Of a stretch of DNA of 18,848 nt, positions 7,073 through 14,169 are shown in pieces; position 1 is the stretch's first letter, and each line of letters begins with the position of its first letter. Origin of the DNA: Clostridiales bacterium (GTDB lineage Bacteria; Bacillota; Clostridia; Clostridiales; Caloramatoraceae); assembly GCA_026416355.1 (NCBI GenBank), contig JAOAFH010000078.1:1-18848 (forward strand), in the 5' to 3' direction. The position numbers were made by a program, and so were the translations under genes. A model generated the notes under the pieces. That model was given only the letters and a program-made list of their open reading frames with translations, was not told the origin of the DNA and did not search any database.

Positions 7073-8494
7073 TTATAGTAACTCAGAGAAAATTCTACAA
7101 ATACCTTCAATTATTTTTATTGTTCTAGGCTGATTTTTAAAGTATTCCTTATCAATCTTGGTACTTGATGCAATGTCTTTCATAAAATACTCTTCTACAC
7201 CCTTAGTTGTTTCTTCATCATATATAACAGCATTAACCTCATAATTAAGTTCAAAACTTCTAATATCCATATTTGCAGTTCCAATAGTACATATACTTCC
7301 ATCTATTGTCATAACCTTTGAATGAACGAAGGCATCTTTTTTATATAGGTATATTTCTACACCACACCTTTCAAGCTCCTCAAGATAGGTCTTTGATGCA
7401 TGATAAACAATAAAATGGTCATACTTGCCTGGAAAAAGTATTTTAACATCTACACCACTTAATCTTGCTATCTTAAGCGCTTCCATCACACTTTCTGTTG
7501 GAACAAAATAAGGAGTAGTTATATATATGTTCTTTTTAGCCATCAATATCATTTTAATAATTCCCTGCATTATTGCAGGATACTCTGAATTAGGCCCACT
7601 TGTTACAAGTTGCATTATCTTTCCATTAGACTTTTCACTTGTAGGAAAATATTTGTCAAACTCATTTTCCATGAAAAATTCGCCATCATCAATTCTTTTT
7701 ACTGCCATAAAATCATCTATAAAAACTCCTTGAAGCCCAATCACAAAGTCACCCTTAACCTTTAAATGTAGGTCTCTCCATTTTCCTATTTTCCCAAGCC
7801 CCCTATACTCATCCCCTATATTCATACCACCTAAAAAACCTACTTTACCATCTATAACTGCAATTTTTCGGTGGTTTCTATAGTTTATTTGAGTATTTAT
7901 TCTTCTAAGTAGTGGGGCTAAAAAATATGTATACTGAACAACATCAATTCCATTTTCCCTAAGCTCTTTTATGTATTTTTTAGTTACCTTTATAGAACCT
8001 ACTCTATCCATTATAAATCTAACTTTAACACCTTCTCTTGACTTTTTTATGAGCAGTTCCTTTAGCCTATTTCCTATTTCATCAGATTTAACAATGTAAT
8101 ATTCTAAGTGTATATGATGCTGAGCCTTTTCAATCTCTTCAAATAAAGCTTTAAATTTATCATCACCATTACAGTAAATCTCTATGTCATTATCAACAAA
8201 CAGCGGACTATCACTACTATTTGCCAAAAGCTCTGCTAAATATCTATGTTCCTCATTGTTTACTCTATTTATAACACGACTTAGAAGATCTTTAACAACA
8301 GGGGAAAACTCTTCATTTAATTTGTGTCTTTTCCAGTTACGGCCTAGAAATAAATATAAAACCAAACCAAGTGGTGGAAAAAGAGCTATTAAAAGAAGCC
8401 AAGCTATTGTTTTTTCTGGTCTCTTTCTTTCAAGTATTATTATAGTTGTAAGTATAAATGCATTTAATATAAGAAGCCAGGACAATATATCCAT
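7073..8494 (-). CDS. cls: Cardiolipin synthase (phospholipase D superfamily)
   Basis: A membrane enzyme that joins two phosphatidylglycerol molecules to give cardiolipin and glycerol. At 473 residues it has the normal bacterial ClsA-type length. Two N-terminal membrane helices (about 3-21 and 29-50) precede two phospholipase D HxK(x)4D motifs: His208/Lys210/Asp215, followed by GFLGGMNIGDEY, and His391/Lys393/Asp398, followed by GTANMDIRSFELN. Both motifs are intact. The ATG follows an AGGAGG site, with an extended -10 box about 20 bases upstream. The gene is divergent from arginase. No terminator lies between it and the XRE gene 72 bases downstream, so some readthrough into the regulator is possible. 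Confidence 0.95.
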   Translation of the reverse strand: MDILSWLLILNAFILTTIIILERKRPEKTIAWLLLIALFPPLGLVLYLFLGRNWKRHKLNEEFSPVVKDLLSRVINRVNNEEHRYLAELLANSSDSPLFVDNDIEIYCNGDDKFKALFEEIEKAQHHIHLEYYIVKSDEIGNRLKELLIKKSREGVKVRFIMDRVGSIKVTKKYIKELRENGIDVVQYTYFLAPLLRRINTQINYRNHRKIAVIDGKVGFLGGMNIGDEYRGLGKIGKWRDLHLKVKGDFVIGLQGVFIDDFMAVKRIDDGEFFMENEFDKYFPTSEKSNGKIMQLVTSGPNSEYPAIMQGIIKMILMAKKNIYITTPYFVPTESVMEALKIARLSGVDVKILFPGKYDHFIVYHASKTYLEELERCGVEIYLYKKDAFVHSKVMTIDGSICTIGTANMDIRSFELNYEVNAVIYDEETTKGVEEYFMKDIASSTKIDKEYFKNQPRTIKIIEGICRIFSELL

Positions 8495-8515
8495 TTTAAT
8501 CGCCTCCTTTACTTC

Positions 8516-8524
8516 ATTATACCA
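8516..8524 (-). promoter_or_regulatory. Extended -10 promoter of cls
   Basis: The minus strand reads TGGTATAAT, a perfect extended -10 element. The -35 region (AAGTTT at 17 bases) is poor, which is tolerable with an extended -10. Confidence 0.5.
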
Positions 8525-8557
8525 AAATTTTAAAATTAAAACTTAACATTATTTTTA

Positions 8558-8586
8558 TAGACATACAACAATTATTTTTATAAAAT
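8558..8586 (+). promoter_or_regulatory. Candidate promoter of arginase gene
   Basis: TAGACA (8558-8563), a 17-base spacer and TAAAAT (8581-8586). This would give a 5' leader of about 40 bases. The background is very AT-rich, so chance matches are common. Confidence 0.4.
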
Positions 8587-8634
8587 AGTATTGTTTTTGT
8601 TTTTATATTTTACTTTTAAAAGGAGGACGGATAG

Positions 8635-9558
8635 ATGTTAATAAACTTAATTGGTATGCCTTTAAACCTAGGTGCAGATAAGCTTGGTGCAAATTTAGCC
8701 CCTAATGTTTATCGTAAAAATGGAGTCTTAGAATTAGTAGAATCCATTGGATTTGAAGTTGAAGATTTAGGTGATATTGATGTACTATCTCCAAATGAAG
8801 ATGAAAAATTCAAGCATCACCCTAAATTAAAATATTTAGATGAAATAGTTGATGCCAACAATAAGCTTGCAAAGACTATTTACAATTCAATTTCCAAGGG
8901 AAATTTACCTATTGTATTAGGTGGTGACCACTCACTTGGACTAGGTAGTATTGCAGGTGCTAGCAAGGCTATCAAAAACATTGGCGTTGTTTGGATAGAT
9001 GCACATGGAGACATAAATACCCATACAACATCTCCAACAGGCAATATACATGGAATGCCACTAGCAGCATCATTTGGAGTTGGACATGAATCTTTAATAA
9101 ATGTTTTTGAAAAAAGAATAAAGATTAAAGATGAAAATATTTTTCACATTGCTGGTCGTGATCTAGACCAAGGAGAAATAGATTTAATAAATAGCTGCAG
9201 AGGCAAATTTTATACAATGGATATAGTTAAAAAGATAGGCATAGAAAAAACAGTTGATGATATGCTTAATCATTTCAAAGGAAAAGTTGATGCAATACAT
9301 GTAAGCTTTGATTTAGACTCTATTGACTCAAAATTTGCACCTGGAACCGGTACACCAGTTAAGGATGGTCTATCTGTTGAAGATGCAAAATATATATTAG
9401 AAGCACTTGCCACATCAGGAATGATGTGTTCTCTTGATATTGTTGAGTTAAACCCATTATTAGACCAAAATAATGTTACATTAAATATAGCAATGGATAT
9501 ACTTAAAAATACACTAGAGGCTTTAAAAAGTTCATTAGATGAGGAACTTTCTGCATAA
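8635..9558 (+). CDS. rocF: Arginase
   Basis: Binuclear manganese hydrolase converting arginine to ornithine and urea. The 307-residue protein has all metal-ligand positions: His99 (GGDHSLGLGS), Asp122/His124/Asp126 (DAHGDINT), and Asp226/Asp228 (SFDLDSID), with Glu271 in DIVELNP. GNIHGMPLA carries the active-site His139, and the PGTGTP motif is intact. The DINT-TSP-GNIHG signature separates arginase from agmatinase. The ATG has a near-perfect ribosome binding site (AAAGGAGG). No other rocF-linked gene (rocD, rocE, urease) is adjacent, so in this window it is a single-gene unit, divergent from cls and ending at a terminator shared with the zinc-ribbon gene. It likely supplies ornithine/proline and nitrogen from arginine. 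Confidence 0.95.
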   Translation: MLINLIGMPLNLGADKLGANLAPNVYRKNGVLELVESIGFEVEDLGDIDVLSPNEDEKFKHHPKLKYLDEIVDANNKLAKTIYNSISKGNLPIVLGGDHSLGLGSIAGASKAIKNIGVVWIDAHGDINTHTTSPTGNIHGMPLAASFGVGHESLINVFEKRIKIKDENIFHIAGRDLDQGEIDLINSCRGKFYTMDIVKKIGIEKTVDDMLNHFKGKVDAIHVSFDLDSIDSKFAPGTGTPVKDGLSVEDAKYILEALATSGMMCSLDIVELNPLLDQNNVTLNIAMDILKNTLEALKSSLDEELSA

Positions 9559-9587
9559 ATAAAGGTTGCCATTGGGCAACCTTTATT
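9558..9587. terminator. Bidirectional terminator between arginase and zinc-ribbon genes
   Basis: AAAGGTTGCC-ATTG-GGCAACCTTT (9561-9570, 9575-9584), extended by three A-T pairs on each side. It includes the last base of the arginase stop (9556-9558) and all of the zinc-ribbon gene's stop (9583-9585). T-tracts are weak. Confidence 0.7.
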
Positions 9588-9987
9588 CATATATAGCTTC
9601 TACCTTCATTTTGCCGTCTCTACAACAACTACATGGAACTTTTTTATCTTCACCGATTATTAATTCGTATAAAGTCATAACATCTCTGCTACCACACTTT
9701 GTGCACTTTTCTACTATGTCTACCTTTGGGAAATTCATCCACGCCAATTCATGTTCATCAACAATATCCTCTAAGTATCTACTCTCTCTTATAACCTCTC
9801 CACAGTTTTTGCAAACCTTATCAACCCAAAAACCTGATATACCCCTCTTTCTAGCCTCCTCACTTATTGCTTCAAGATTCCCAAAATAATGTTCTCTACC
9901 CTGACTATCTACATAGAACTCCTTTCCCCACTCTACTGTACTTTCTCTTCCGCATTGATTGCACCTCAATAAAACTGTTTTTCCCAT
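9583..9987 (-). CDS. Zinc-ribbon protein of unknown function
   Basis: A 134-residue soluble protein with four cysteine clusters: Cys9/Cys12, Cys59/Cys62, Cys95/Cys98 and Cys119/Cys121/Cys122. This should bind two zinc ions in zinc-ribbon form. No catalytic motif or known family name is apparent; it may be an RNA- or nucleic-acid-associated or adaptor protein, but nothing in the sequence decides this. I chose the ATG at 9987, which is preceded by a GGGGTG ribosome binding site. The longer frame begins at a TTG (10038) that lies inside the promoter, upstream of the expected transcript start. It converges on arginase and is divergent from the phasin-like gene. Confidence 0.75.
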   Translation of the reverse strand: MGKTVLLRCNQCGRESTVEWGKEFYVDSQGREHYFGNLEAISEEARKRGISGFWVDKVCKNCGEVIRESRYLEDIVDEHELAWMNFPKVDIVEKCTKCGSRDVMTLYELIIGEDKKVPCSCCRDGKMKVEAIYE

Positions 9988-10026
9988 GATATCACCCCAA
10001 ATAAATTCAAAATATTCCCTAAAGAA

Positions 10027-10055
10027 TTTATACCACAATCAACCAGAAAATTCAA
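10027..10055 (-). promoter_or_regulatory. Promoter of the zinc-ribbon gene
   Basis: On the minus strand TTGAAT (10050-10055), a 17-base spacer, and TATAAA (10027-10032) with an extended TGG just before it. Transcription would begin near 10020, which rules out the TTG start at 10038. Confidence 0.65.
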
Positions 10056-10146
10056 TATCTTTTCTAAATTTTCTGATATTTTATTAACACACTTATTTTT
10101 AGCTGAAAATTAATAAAATATTAATGAATATTTTTGGACTAAGTAG

Positions 10147-10152
10147 TATAAT
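10147..10152 (+). promoter_or_regulatory. -10 box of the phasin-like gene
   Basis: A consensus TATAAT lies 30 bases before the ATG. No good -35 box is present at 16-18 bases, so an activator or alternative sigma factor may be involved, or the match may be chance. Confidence 0.35.
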
Positions 10153-10181
10153 ATTTAAATAAATATGGGGAGGGATTTGTC

Positions 10182-10487
10182 ATGAAAGAAGAACTTAAAA
10201 ATCTATTTTTAGCTGGAGTCGGTTCTGCCGCATATACATATGAAAAGGCTTCAGAGTTAATTGAAAATCTTATCAAAAAAGGCCAACTCACTGTGGAAGA
10301 AGGAAAAGAGTTATCAGAAGAACTTAAAAGAAACATTAAGGAAAAAACCGAAAAGGTTACTTCTGAAATTAAGCCTCTAACTAAAGAGGATATGGTAGAG
10401 CTTCTTCGAGAAATGAACTTTGCAACTAAAGATGAAATAAATGAGCTTAAAAAAAGGATTGAAGAACTTGAAAATAGTATAAAATAG
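10182..10487 (+). CDS. Phasin-like coiled-coil protein
   Basis: A 101-residue, highly charged, helical protein. Residues 8-50 (AGVGSAAYTYEKASELIENL, then KKGQLTVEEGKELSEELK) match the pattern of the small phasin-like/poly-hydroxyalkanoate-granule-associated family. Residues 66-100 form a heptad coiled coil (DEINELKKRIEELENSI) of the kind used for oligomerisation. It has no membrane segment and no Cys. GGGGAGGG precedes the ATG. The next gene, 50 bases downstream, is an ABC1/AarF kinase, and such pairs are familiar in Firmicutes and other phyla. No PHA synthase gene lies in this window, so granule binding should not be assumed; a partner or regulator of the kinase is an equally good inference. 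A 19-bp hairpin spans its stop codon. Confidence 0.8.
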   Translation: MKEELKNLFLAGVGSAAYTYEKASELIENLIKKGQLTVEEGKELSEELKRNIKEKTEKVTSEIKPLTKEDMVELLREMNFATKDEINELKKRIEELENSIK

Positions 10488-10522
10488 TAACAAAAGGTGC
10501 CTAGCACCTTTTGTTACTATTT
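10482..10522 (+). terminator. Intercistronic perfect hairpin between phasin-like and ABC1 genes
   Basis: A 19-bp perfect stem (10482-10500 and 10504-10522) with a CTA loop, holding the phasin-like gene's TAG at 10485-10487. The 3' arm ends TTTTGTTACTATTT, and the next gene's ribosome binding site begins four bases later. It may attenuate or terminate transcription, or cap and stabilise the upstream mRNA. Confidence 0.55.
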
Positions 10523-10537
10523 AAAAGGAATGGTTAT

Positions 10538-12136
10538 ATGGTTAGAAAAAACACGCTAAGCAGATTTAGAGAGATAGTAAAAATACTTGCAAGATACGGG
10601 TTTGGTTACATAATTGATAGCAAAATAAAAAATCAATCTCCTTCTCCTCAAAACCTTAGGATGGCCTTTGAGGAGCTTGGACCTACTTTTGTTAAAATAG
10701 GACAAATATTAAGTACTAGGCCCGATATACTCCCATATGAATATATTAAAGAACTTCAAAAATTACAAGACCACGTTCAACCAATTACATTTAATGTTGT
10801 AGATGAAATATTTATAAACGAATTTGGTTACTCAACAGATAAAGTTTTTTCATATTTTGATAAAAAACCATTGGCATCTGCATCTATTGCACAGGTACAT
10901 CACGCAAAACTCAAAAACGGAACTGATGTAATTGTAAAAATTCAGCGCCCTAGCATAGAAGAAAATATGAATCTAGATATCGCTATTCTAAAGCGCATAT
11001 TAAATTTAACAAAAACTAAATTTAAAGATGCCTTAATAGATCCAAAAGAAGCTCTTGATGAAATTGAATCCTCAACAAAGAAAGAACTTAATTTTATAAA
11101 CGAAGCAAAATCTCTAGATAGATTTTATAACAATAATATAAATGTTAAATTCGTATCTTGTCCTATTGTTTATTGGGATTTAACAACTAAAAGAGTATTA
11201 ACAATGGAATACATAGATGGGATTAAAATCGATGATATTGATACTTTAATTAAAAATGGATATGGCCTTGACGATATAGGTAAAAAACTTGCCCTTTCTT
11301 ATTTTAAACAAATTTTTACCGATGGGTTTTTTCATGGAGACCCTCACCCAGGTAATATCATAATAAGAGATAGCAAAATAAATTTTATTGATTTTGGTAT
11401 TGTAGGTACATTTTCTAATTCTTTAAAGGATGCTTTAAATGAAGTTATCCTTTCAATTGCTTTTAAGGATATAGAAAAAATGATTTCCGCTCTATTAAAT
11501 ATTGGCATTAAAAAAGGATATATTAATAGGGCAAAACTCTACGATGATATAGATTACCTATTTGCCAACTACCTTTCGACTTCACTTGAAAATATAAAAA
11601 TATCCCAAATGCTTGATGATATTTTTAATGTAGCAAAACAAAATAATATTCGTTTACCAAAGGATTTAACATTATTAATTAGAGGACTTATTATACTAGA
11701 AGGAGTTGTGGCAAAAATAGCTCCTAATGTAAAAATACTTGATATAGCAATCCCATTTGTTAAAAATCAGCACCCATTTATATCTCTACCAGATTTCAAT
11801 GAAGCCTTATATGATTTTATAAACATAACTAACAACCTAAAATCTATTCCACAAAACTTAAACAAATTAATAAATAGTATAAATGCTGGTAGAACAAAGG
11901 TACAACTTGAACACAAAAACTTATCTAAACCCATACATGAGCTTCATAAAATGGTAAACAGAGTTGTGTTTGCCATCATTACTTCATCTTTAATAATTGG
12001 TTCATCTCTTATTTTAAATACCAATATAGGTCCAAAAATATATAATATTTCTATAATAGGGGTAACAGGTTATATGGTTGCTGGAATACTAGGTCTTTGG
12101 CTTCTTATTTCTATTTTAAGGTCTGGGAAAATATAA
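10538..12136 (+). CDS. ABC1/AarF/UbiB family protein kinase-like ATPase
   Basis: An atypical kinase of the UbiB/COQ8/AarF family, whose members support quinone or isoprenoid-lipid metabolism at the membrane. All family hallmarks are visible in the 532 residues: the KxGQ region FVKIGQILSTRPD (51-63), the Ala-rich nucleotide loop PLASASIAQVH (111-121), a Lys in VIVKIQRP (about 134), HGDPHPGN (266-273) and the metal-binding DFG (285-287). Two hydrophobic helices at the C-terminus (about 475-530) form the membrane anchor. The ATG at 10538 is preferred, with AAAGGA about 10 bases upstream. The longer TTG frame from 10511 starts inside the hairpin. It follows the phasin-like gene and ends in a terminator shared with the PfkB-family gene. 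The substrate is not known; most Clostridia do not make ubiquinone, so a lipid role other than ubiquinone synthesis is likely. Confidence 0.92.
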   Translation: MVRKNTLSRFREIVKILARYGFGYIIDSKIKNQSPSPQNLRMAFEELGPTFVKIGQILSTRPDILPYEYIKELQKLQDHVQPITFNVVDEIFINEFGYSTDKVFSYFDKKPLASASIAQVHHAKLKNGTDVIVKIQRPSIEENMNLDIAILKRILNLTKTKFKDALIDPKEALDEIESSTKKELNFINEAKSLDRFYNNNINVKFVSCPIVYWDLTTKRVLTMEYIDGIKIDDIDTLIKNGYGLDDIGKKLALSYFKQIFTDGFFHGDPHPGNIIIRDSKINFIDFGIVGTFSNSLKDALNEVILSIAFKDIEKMISALLNIGIKKGYINRAKLYDDIDYLFANYLSTSLENIKISQMLDDIFNVAKQNNIRLPKDLTLLIRGLIILEGVVAKIAPNVKILDIAIPFVKNQHPFISLPDFNEALYDFINITNNLKSIPQNLNKLINSINAGRTKVQLEHKNLSKPIHELHKMVNRVVFAIITSSLIIGSSLILNTNIGPKIYNISIIGVTGYMVAGILGLWLLISILRSGKI

Positions 12137-12179
12137 AAATTGAGCTGTCGCTTTAAACACCATGCGACAGCTCAATTTT
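12136..12179. terminator. Bidirectional terminator between ABC1 and PfkB-family genes
   Basis: A 16-bp perfect stem (12136-12151 and 12164-12179) with a GC-rich core GAGCTGTCGC and a 12-base loop. The arms end in AAAA and TTTT, giving T-tracts in both directions. It starts at the last base of the ABC1 stop and ends just before the kinase stop (12181-12183). Confidence 0.85.
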
Positions 12180-12180
12180 A

Positions 12181-13110
12181 TTAAACAACTATAATATGCA
12201 TCTTTTGCTTAAGTTCTGGATTTGTACTTTCCTTACAGCTTATAGTTAAACTTGCCACCCTTGTTCCAATGCAAACAGACTTTTCAAGGCTATATCCACT
12301 AGTTAGACCATAAACAGTTCCTGCAAAAAATGAATCTCCAGCACCTGTTGTATCAATAACATTAACAGGTACAATATCAACATGACCTTCTTCATTTGTT
12401 TCTGCATCATAGAATACAGAACCTTTTTTACCCATAGTAACTACAACCTTTTTAAGCCCTTCCTTTGTTATGTCTTTACATGCCGCTAATACATCTTCCC
12501 TTGTTTCAAGGCTCTTTCCTGTTATTATTTCAAACTCAATATTATTACAAATTAAGCAATCTAATTTACTAAATAGATGCTTATTTCTTTTTACTACATC
12601 TAGGTGTCCTATAACTGCATATACCTTCTTGTTGTATTTTCTTGATAATTCTATGATCTTTTCAATATAGCTTGCCTCAAAATCTAGGTCTAAAACCACA
12701 CTGTTACATTGCTTGATTATTTCCTCAGCATGATTGTCTATTACATTATATAGATACTTTAAATCTGGTTGGTGGGATACTGATGCAGCTATATCTCCCT
12801 TTTCATTGAGTACAACAAGCCACATTCCCATACCATCTTTGTCAACTATATCAACATACTCAGTATCTATTTTTTCATTTTTAAGTCTAGCTAAAACCTC
12901 CATGCCAAGGGCACTATTGTCAACAATTGATACAAATCTCGTTTTAAGTCCCATGTAGCTTAGGTTTTCAACTACATTTCTAGCAACTCCACCATGTTTA
13001 AATTTAACCTTACCAATGTTTGTTCCCTTTGGAATAAGTACATCTCTTGGAAATCCCTTTATATCCACAAAAACCGCACCAAAAACTGCTACATCAAATG
13101 TTTTTTCCAC
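12181..13110 (-). CDS. PfkB-family carbohydrate/nucleoside kinase
   Basis: A 309-residue ribokinase-fold kinase that should phosphorylate a sugar or nucleoside with ATP. GGVARNVVENL (40-50) is the first PfkB signature, and DTTGAGDSFFAG (253-264) holds the anion hole and the catalytic base Asp259. The GGVARN form is frequent in pseudouridine kinase (PsuK), but also occurs in other branches; no pseudouridine glycosidase gene (psuG) is present here, so the substrate is open. Translation starts at GTG (13108-13110) after an AAGGGGCG site; no in-frame ATG fits better. A strong promoter lies upstream. It is divergent from the AraC regulator and convergent with the ABC1 gene. Confidence 0.9.
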   Translation of the reverse strand: MEKTFDVAVFGAVFVDIKGFPRDVLIPKGTNIGKVKFKHGGVARNVVENLSYMGLKTRFVSIVDNSALGMEVLARLKNEKIDTEYVDIVDKDGMGMWLVVLNEKGDIAASVSHQPDLKYLYNVIDNHAEEIIKQCNSVVLDLDFEASYIEKIIELSRKYNKKVYAVIGHLDVVKRNKHLFSKLDCLICNNIEFEIITGKSLETREDVLAACKDITKEGLKKVVVTMGKKGSVFYDAETNEEGHVDIVPVNVIDTTGAGDSFFAGTVYGLTSGYSLEKSVCIGTRVASLTISCKESTNPELKQKMHIIVV

Positions 13111-13146
13111 GATATTCGCCCCTTCTACTAAACTTCACAAGATTAA

Positions 13147-13175
13147 ATTATATCAATAAGATAGAAATATTGCAA
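13147..13175 (-). promoter_or_regulatory. Promoter of the PfkB-family kinase gene
   Basis: On the minus strand TTGCAA (13170-13175), a 17-base spacer, and a consensus TATAAT (13147-13152). The leader would be about 30 bases. Confidence 0.65.
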
Positions 13176-13178
13176 TTA

Positions 13179-13207
13179 TTGTCGAATTATTTCATAATAA
13201 TTATATC
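13179..13207 (+). promoter_or_regulatory. Candidate promoter of the AraC regulator, with inverted repeat in the spacer
   Basis: TTGTCG (13179-13184), a 17-base spacer and TATATC (13202-13207). The spacer consists of a perfect inverted repeat AATTATT-TCAT-AATAATT (13185-13202), a possible operator. The leader would be only about 16 bases. Confidence 0.4.
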
Positions 13208-13229
13208 ATTATTTTTGGAGATGATACAT

Positions 13230-14072
13230 ATGGAACCATTTAAAGAAATAACACAAATTGGTACTAAAATATTACCTGTTAAGATTTTTATAACAGAGTT
13301 ATCACCGTCCTGCACATATATACCTCCCCATTGGCATGACTTTATTGAAATACTCTATTTTTTAGAAGGAGAAGCAAAAATACAAATAAACAATTCCTAC
13401 TACGATATTAAAAGCGAAGAAATCGTCCTTCTAAACAGCTTTGATGTCCATGCCATATATGGTTTTTCAAAATACCTTGTTCTTCAATTTGAAACAAACA
13501 TCGCAACCGAACTTCCAATTGATATAAAAAGCCTTTTCCCATTTAATGATGACAACAAAATAATTAAAAAGGATAAACAATATATAAAATATATAGAGAC
13601 AATTAGATTCTATATGGAAGATATTATAAAAAAATATAACGAAAAGCCACTTGGGTATGAACTTGATATTAGAGGAAGTATATATAAGATTTTATCTGCA
13701 CTAATTGGATATTCACAAAATACATCATCTAAACAAAATCAATATAAAAAACAAAGGCATAATATTGAAAGACTTGAAGTTTTACTTAAATATATAGATG
13801 AAAATTACAATACTGATATTACAATCGAAGATGCTGCATCTATTTTAAACTTTACTCCAAACTATTTTTGTAGATTCTTTAAAAACACAATGGGTAAAAC
13901 TTTTTTAGAGTATCTAAACTTTTATAGATGCTCTAAAGCCGAAGTTTTAATAAATACAACCGATAAAACCATAACAGAAATAGCTCTTATGGTTGGTTTT
14001 TCTAGTGTTGGATATTTTAATAGAGTATATAAGAAATATAAAGGTCACAAACCTTCTCAAGATAGAAAATAG
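13230..14072 (+). CDS. AraC-family transcriptional regulator with cupin sensor domain
   Basis: A 280-residue regulator. The N-terminal half is a cupin-like AraC-type ligand-binding domain (PHWHDFIEILYFLEGE, residues 33-48). The C-terminal AraC DNA-binding domain (about 180-275) has two helix-turn-helix units: DITIEDAASILNFTPNYFCR and KTITEIALMVGFSSVGYFNR. It ends GHKPSQDRK, the usual G-x-x-P-xx-xR end of the family. I chose the ATG at 13230, nine bases after GGAG. The ATG at 13221 is too close to that site, and the much longer frame beginning at 13047 runs back into the divergent kinase gene. It is followed after 97 bases by an MFS transporter on the same strand, which is the most likely target. 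The ligand may be a sugar or a cell-wall-derived compound, but this cannot be read from sequence. Confidence 0.92.
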   Translation: MEPFKEITQIGTKILPVKIFITELSPSCTYIPPHWHDFIEILYFLEGEAKIQINNSYYDIKSEEIVLLNSFDVHAIYGFSKYLVLQFETNIATELPIDIKSLFPFNDDNKIIKKDKQYIKYIETIRFYMEDIIKKYNEKPLGYELDIRGSIYKILSALIGYSQNTSSKQNQYKKQRHNIERLEVLLKYIDENYNTDITIEDAASILNFTPNYFCRFFKNTMGKTFLEYLNFYRCSKAEVLINTTDKTITEIALMVGFSSVGYFNRVYKKYKGHKPSQDRK

Positions 14073-14110
14073 GATAATATTGTACAACTTTAAGATAAAA
14101 AAAATATAGT

Positions 14111-14164
14111 TGTATCCTTGTAAAAGCAGTAAAATGTATTTGTAATAAACATTGAAAGGATACA
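14111..14164 (+). promoter_or_regulatory. Inverted repeat and candidate promoter before the MFS gene
   Basis: TGTATCCTT (14111-14119) and its exact complement AAGGATACA (14156-14164) flank a candidate promoter: TTGTAA (14118-14123), 17 bases, TGTAAT (14141-14146). The right arm contains the ribosome binding site of the MFS gene. It could be a split operator, or, in RNA read through from the AraC gene, a stem hiding that site. Confidence 0.4.
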
Positions 14165-14169
14165 TTGAT

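Noticed and set aside
6720..7133. Plus-strand open frames opposite the XRE and cls genes
   Set aside because: They are antisense to a conserved HTH domain and to the cls C-terminus, have Phe/Leu/Ser-rich products and overlap the XRE promoter.
9988..10038. Longer start (TTG at 10038) for the zinc-ribbon gene
   Set aside because: The extension lies within and directly after a good promoter (TTGAAT-17-TATAAA), upstream of the expected transcript start, while the ATG at 9987 has a GGGGTG ribosome binding site.
10511..10537. Longer start (TTG at 10511) for the ABC1 kinase
   Set aside because: It lies inside the 3' arm of the intercistronic hairpin and has no separate ribosome binding site; ATG at 10538 has AAAGGA.
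13047..13229. Longer frame of the AraC gene reaching into the kinase gene
   Set aside because: The extra 61 residues are antisense to the kinase N-terminus and its promoter, and do not look like an AraC domain; ATG at 13230 has a ribosome binding site.
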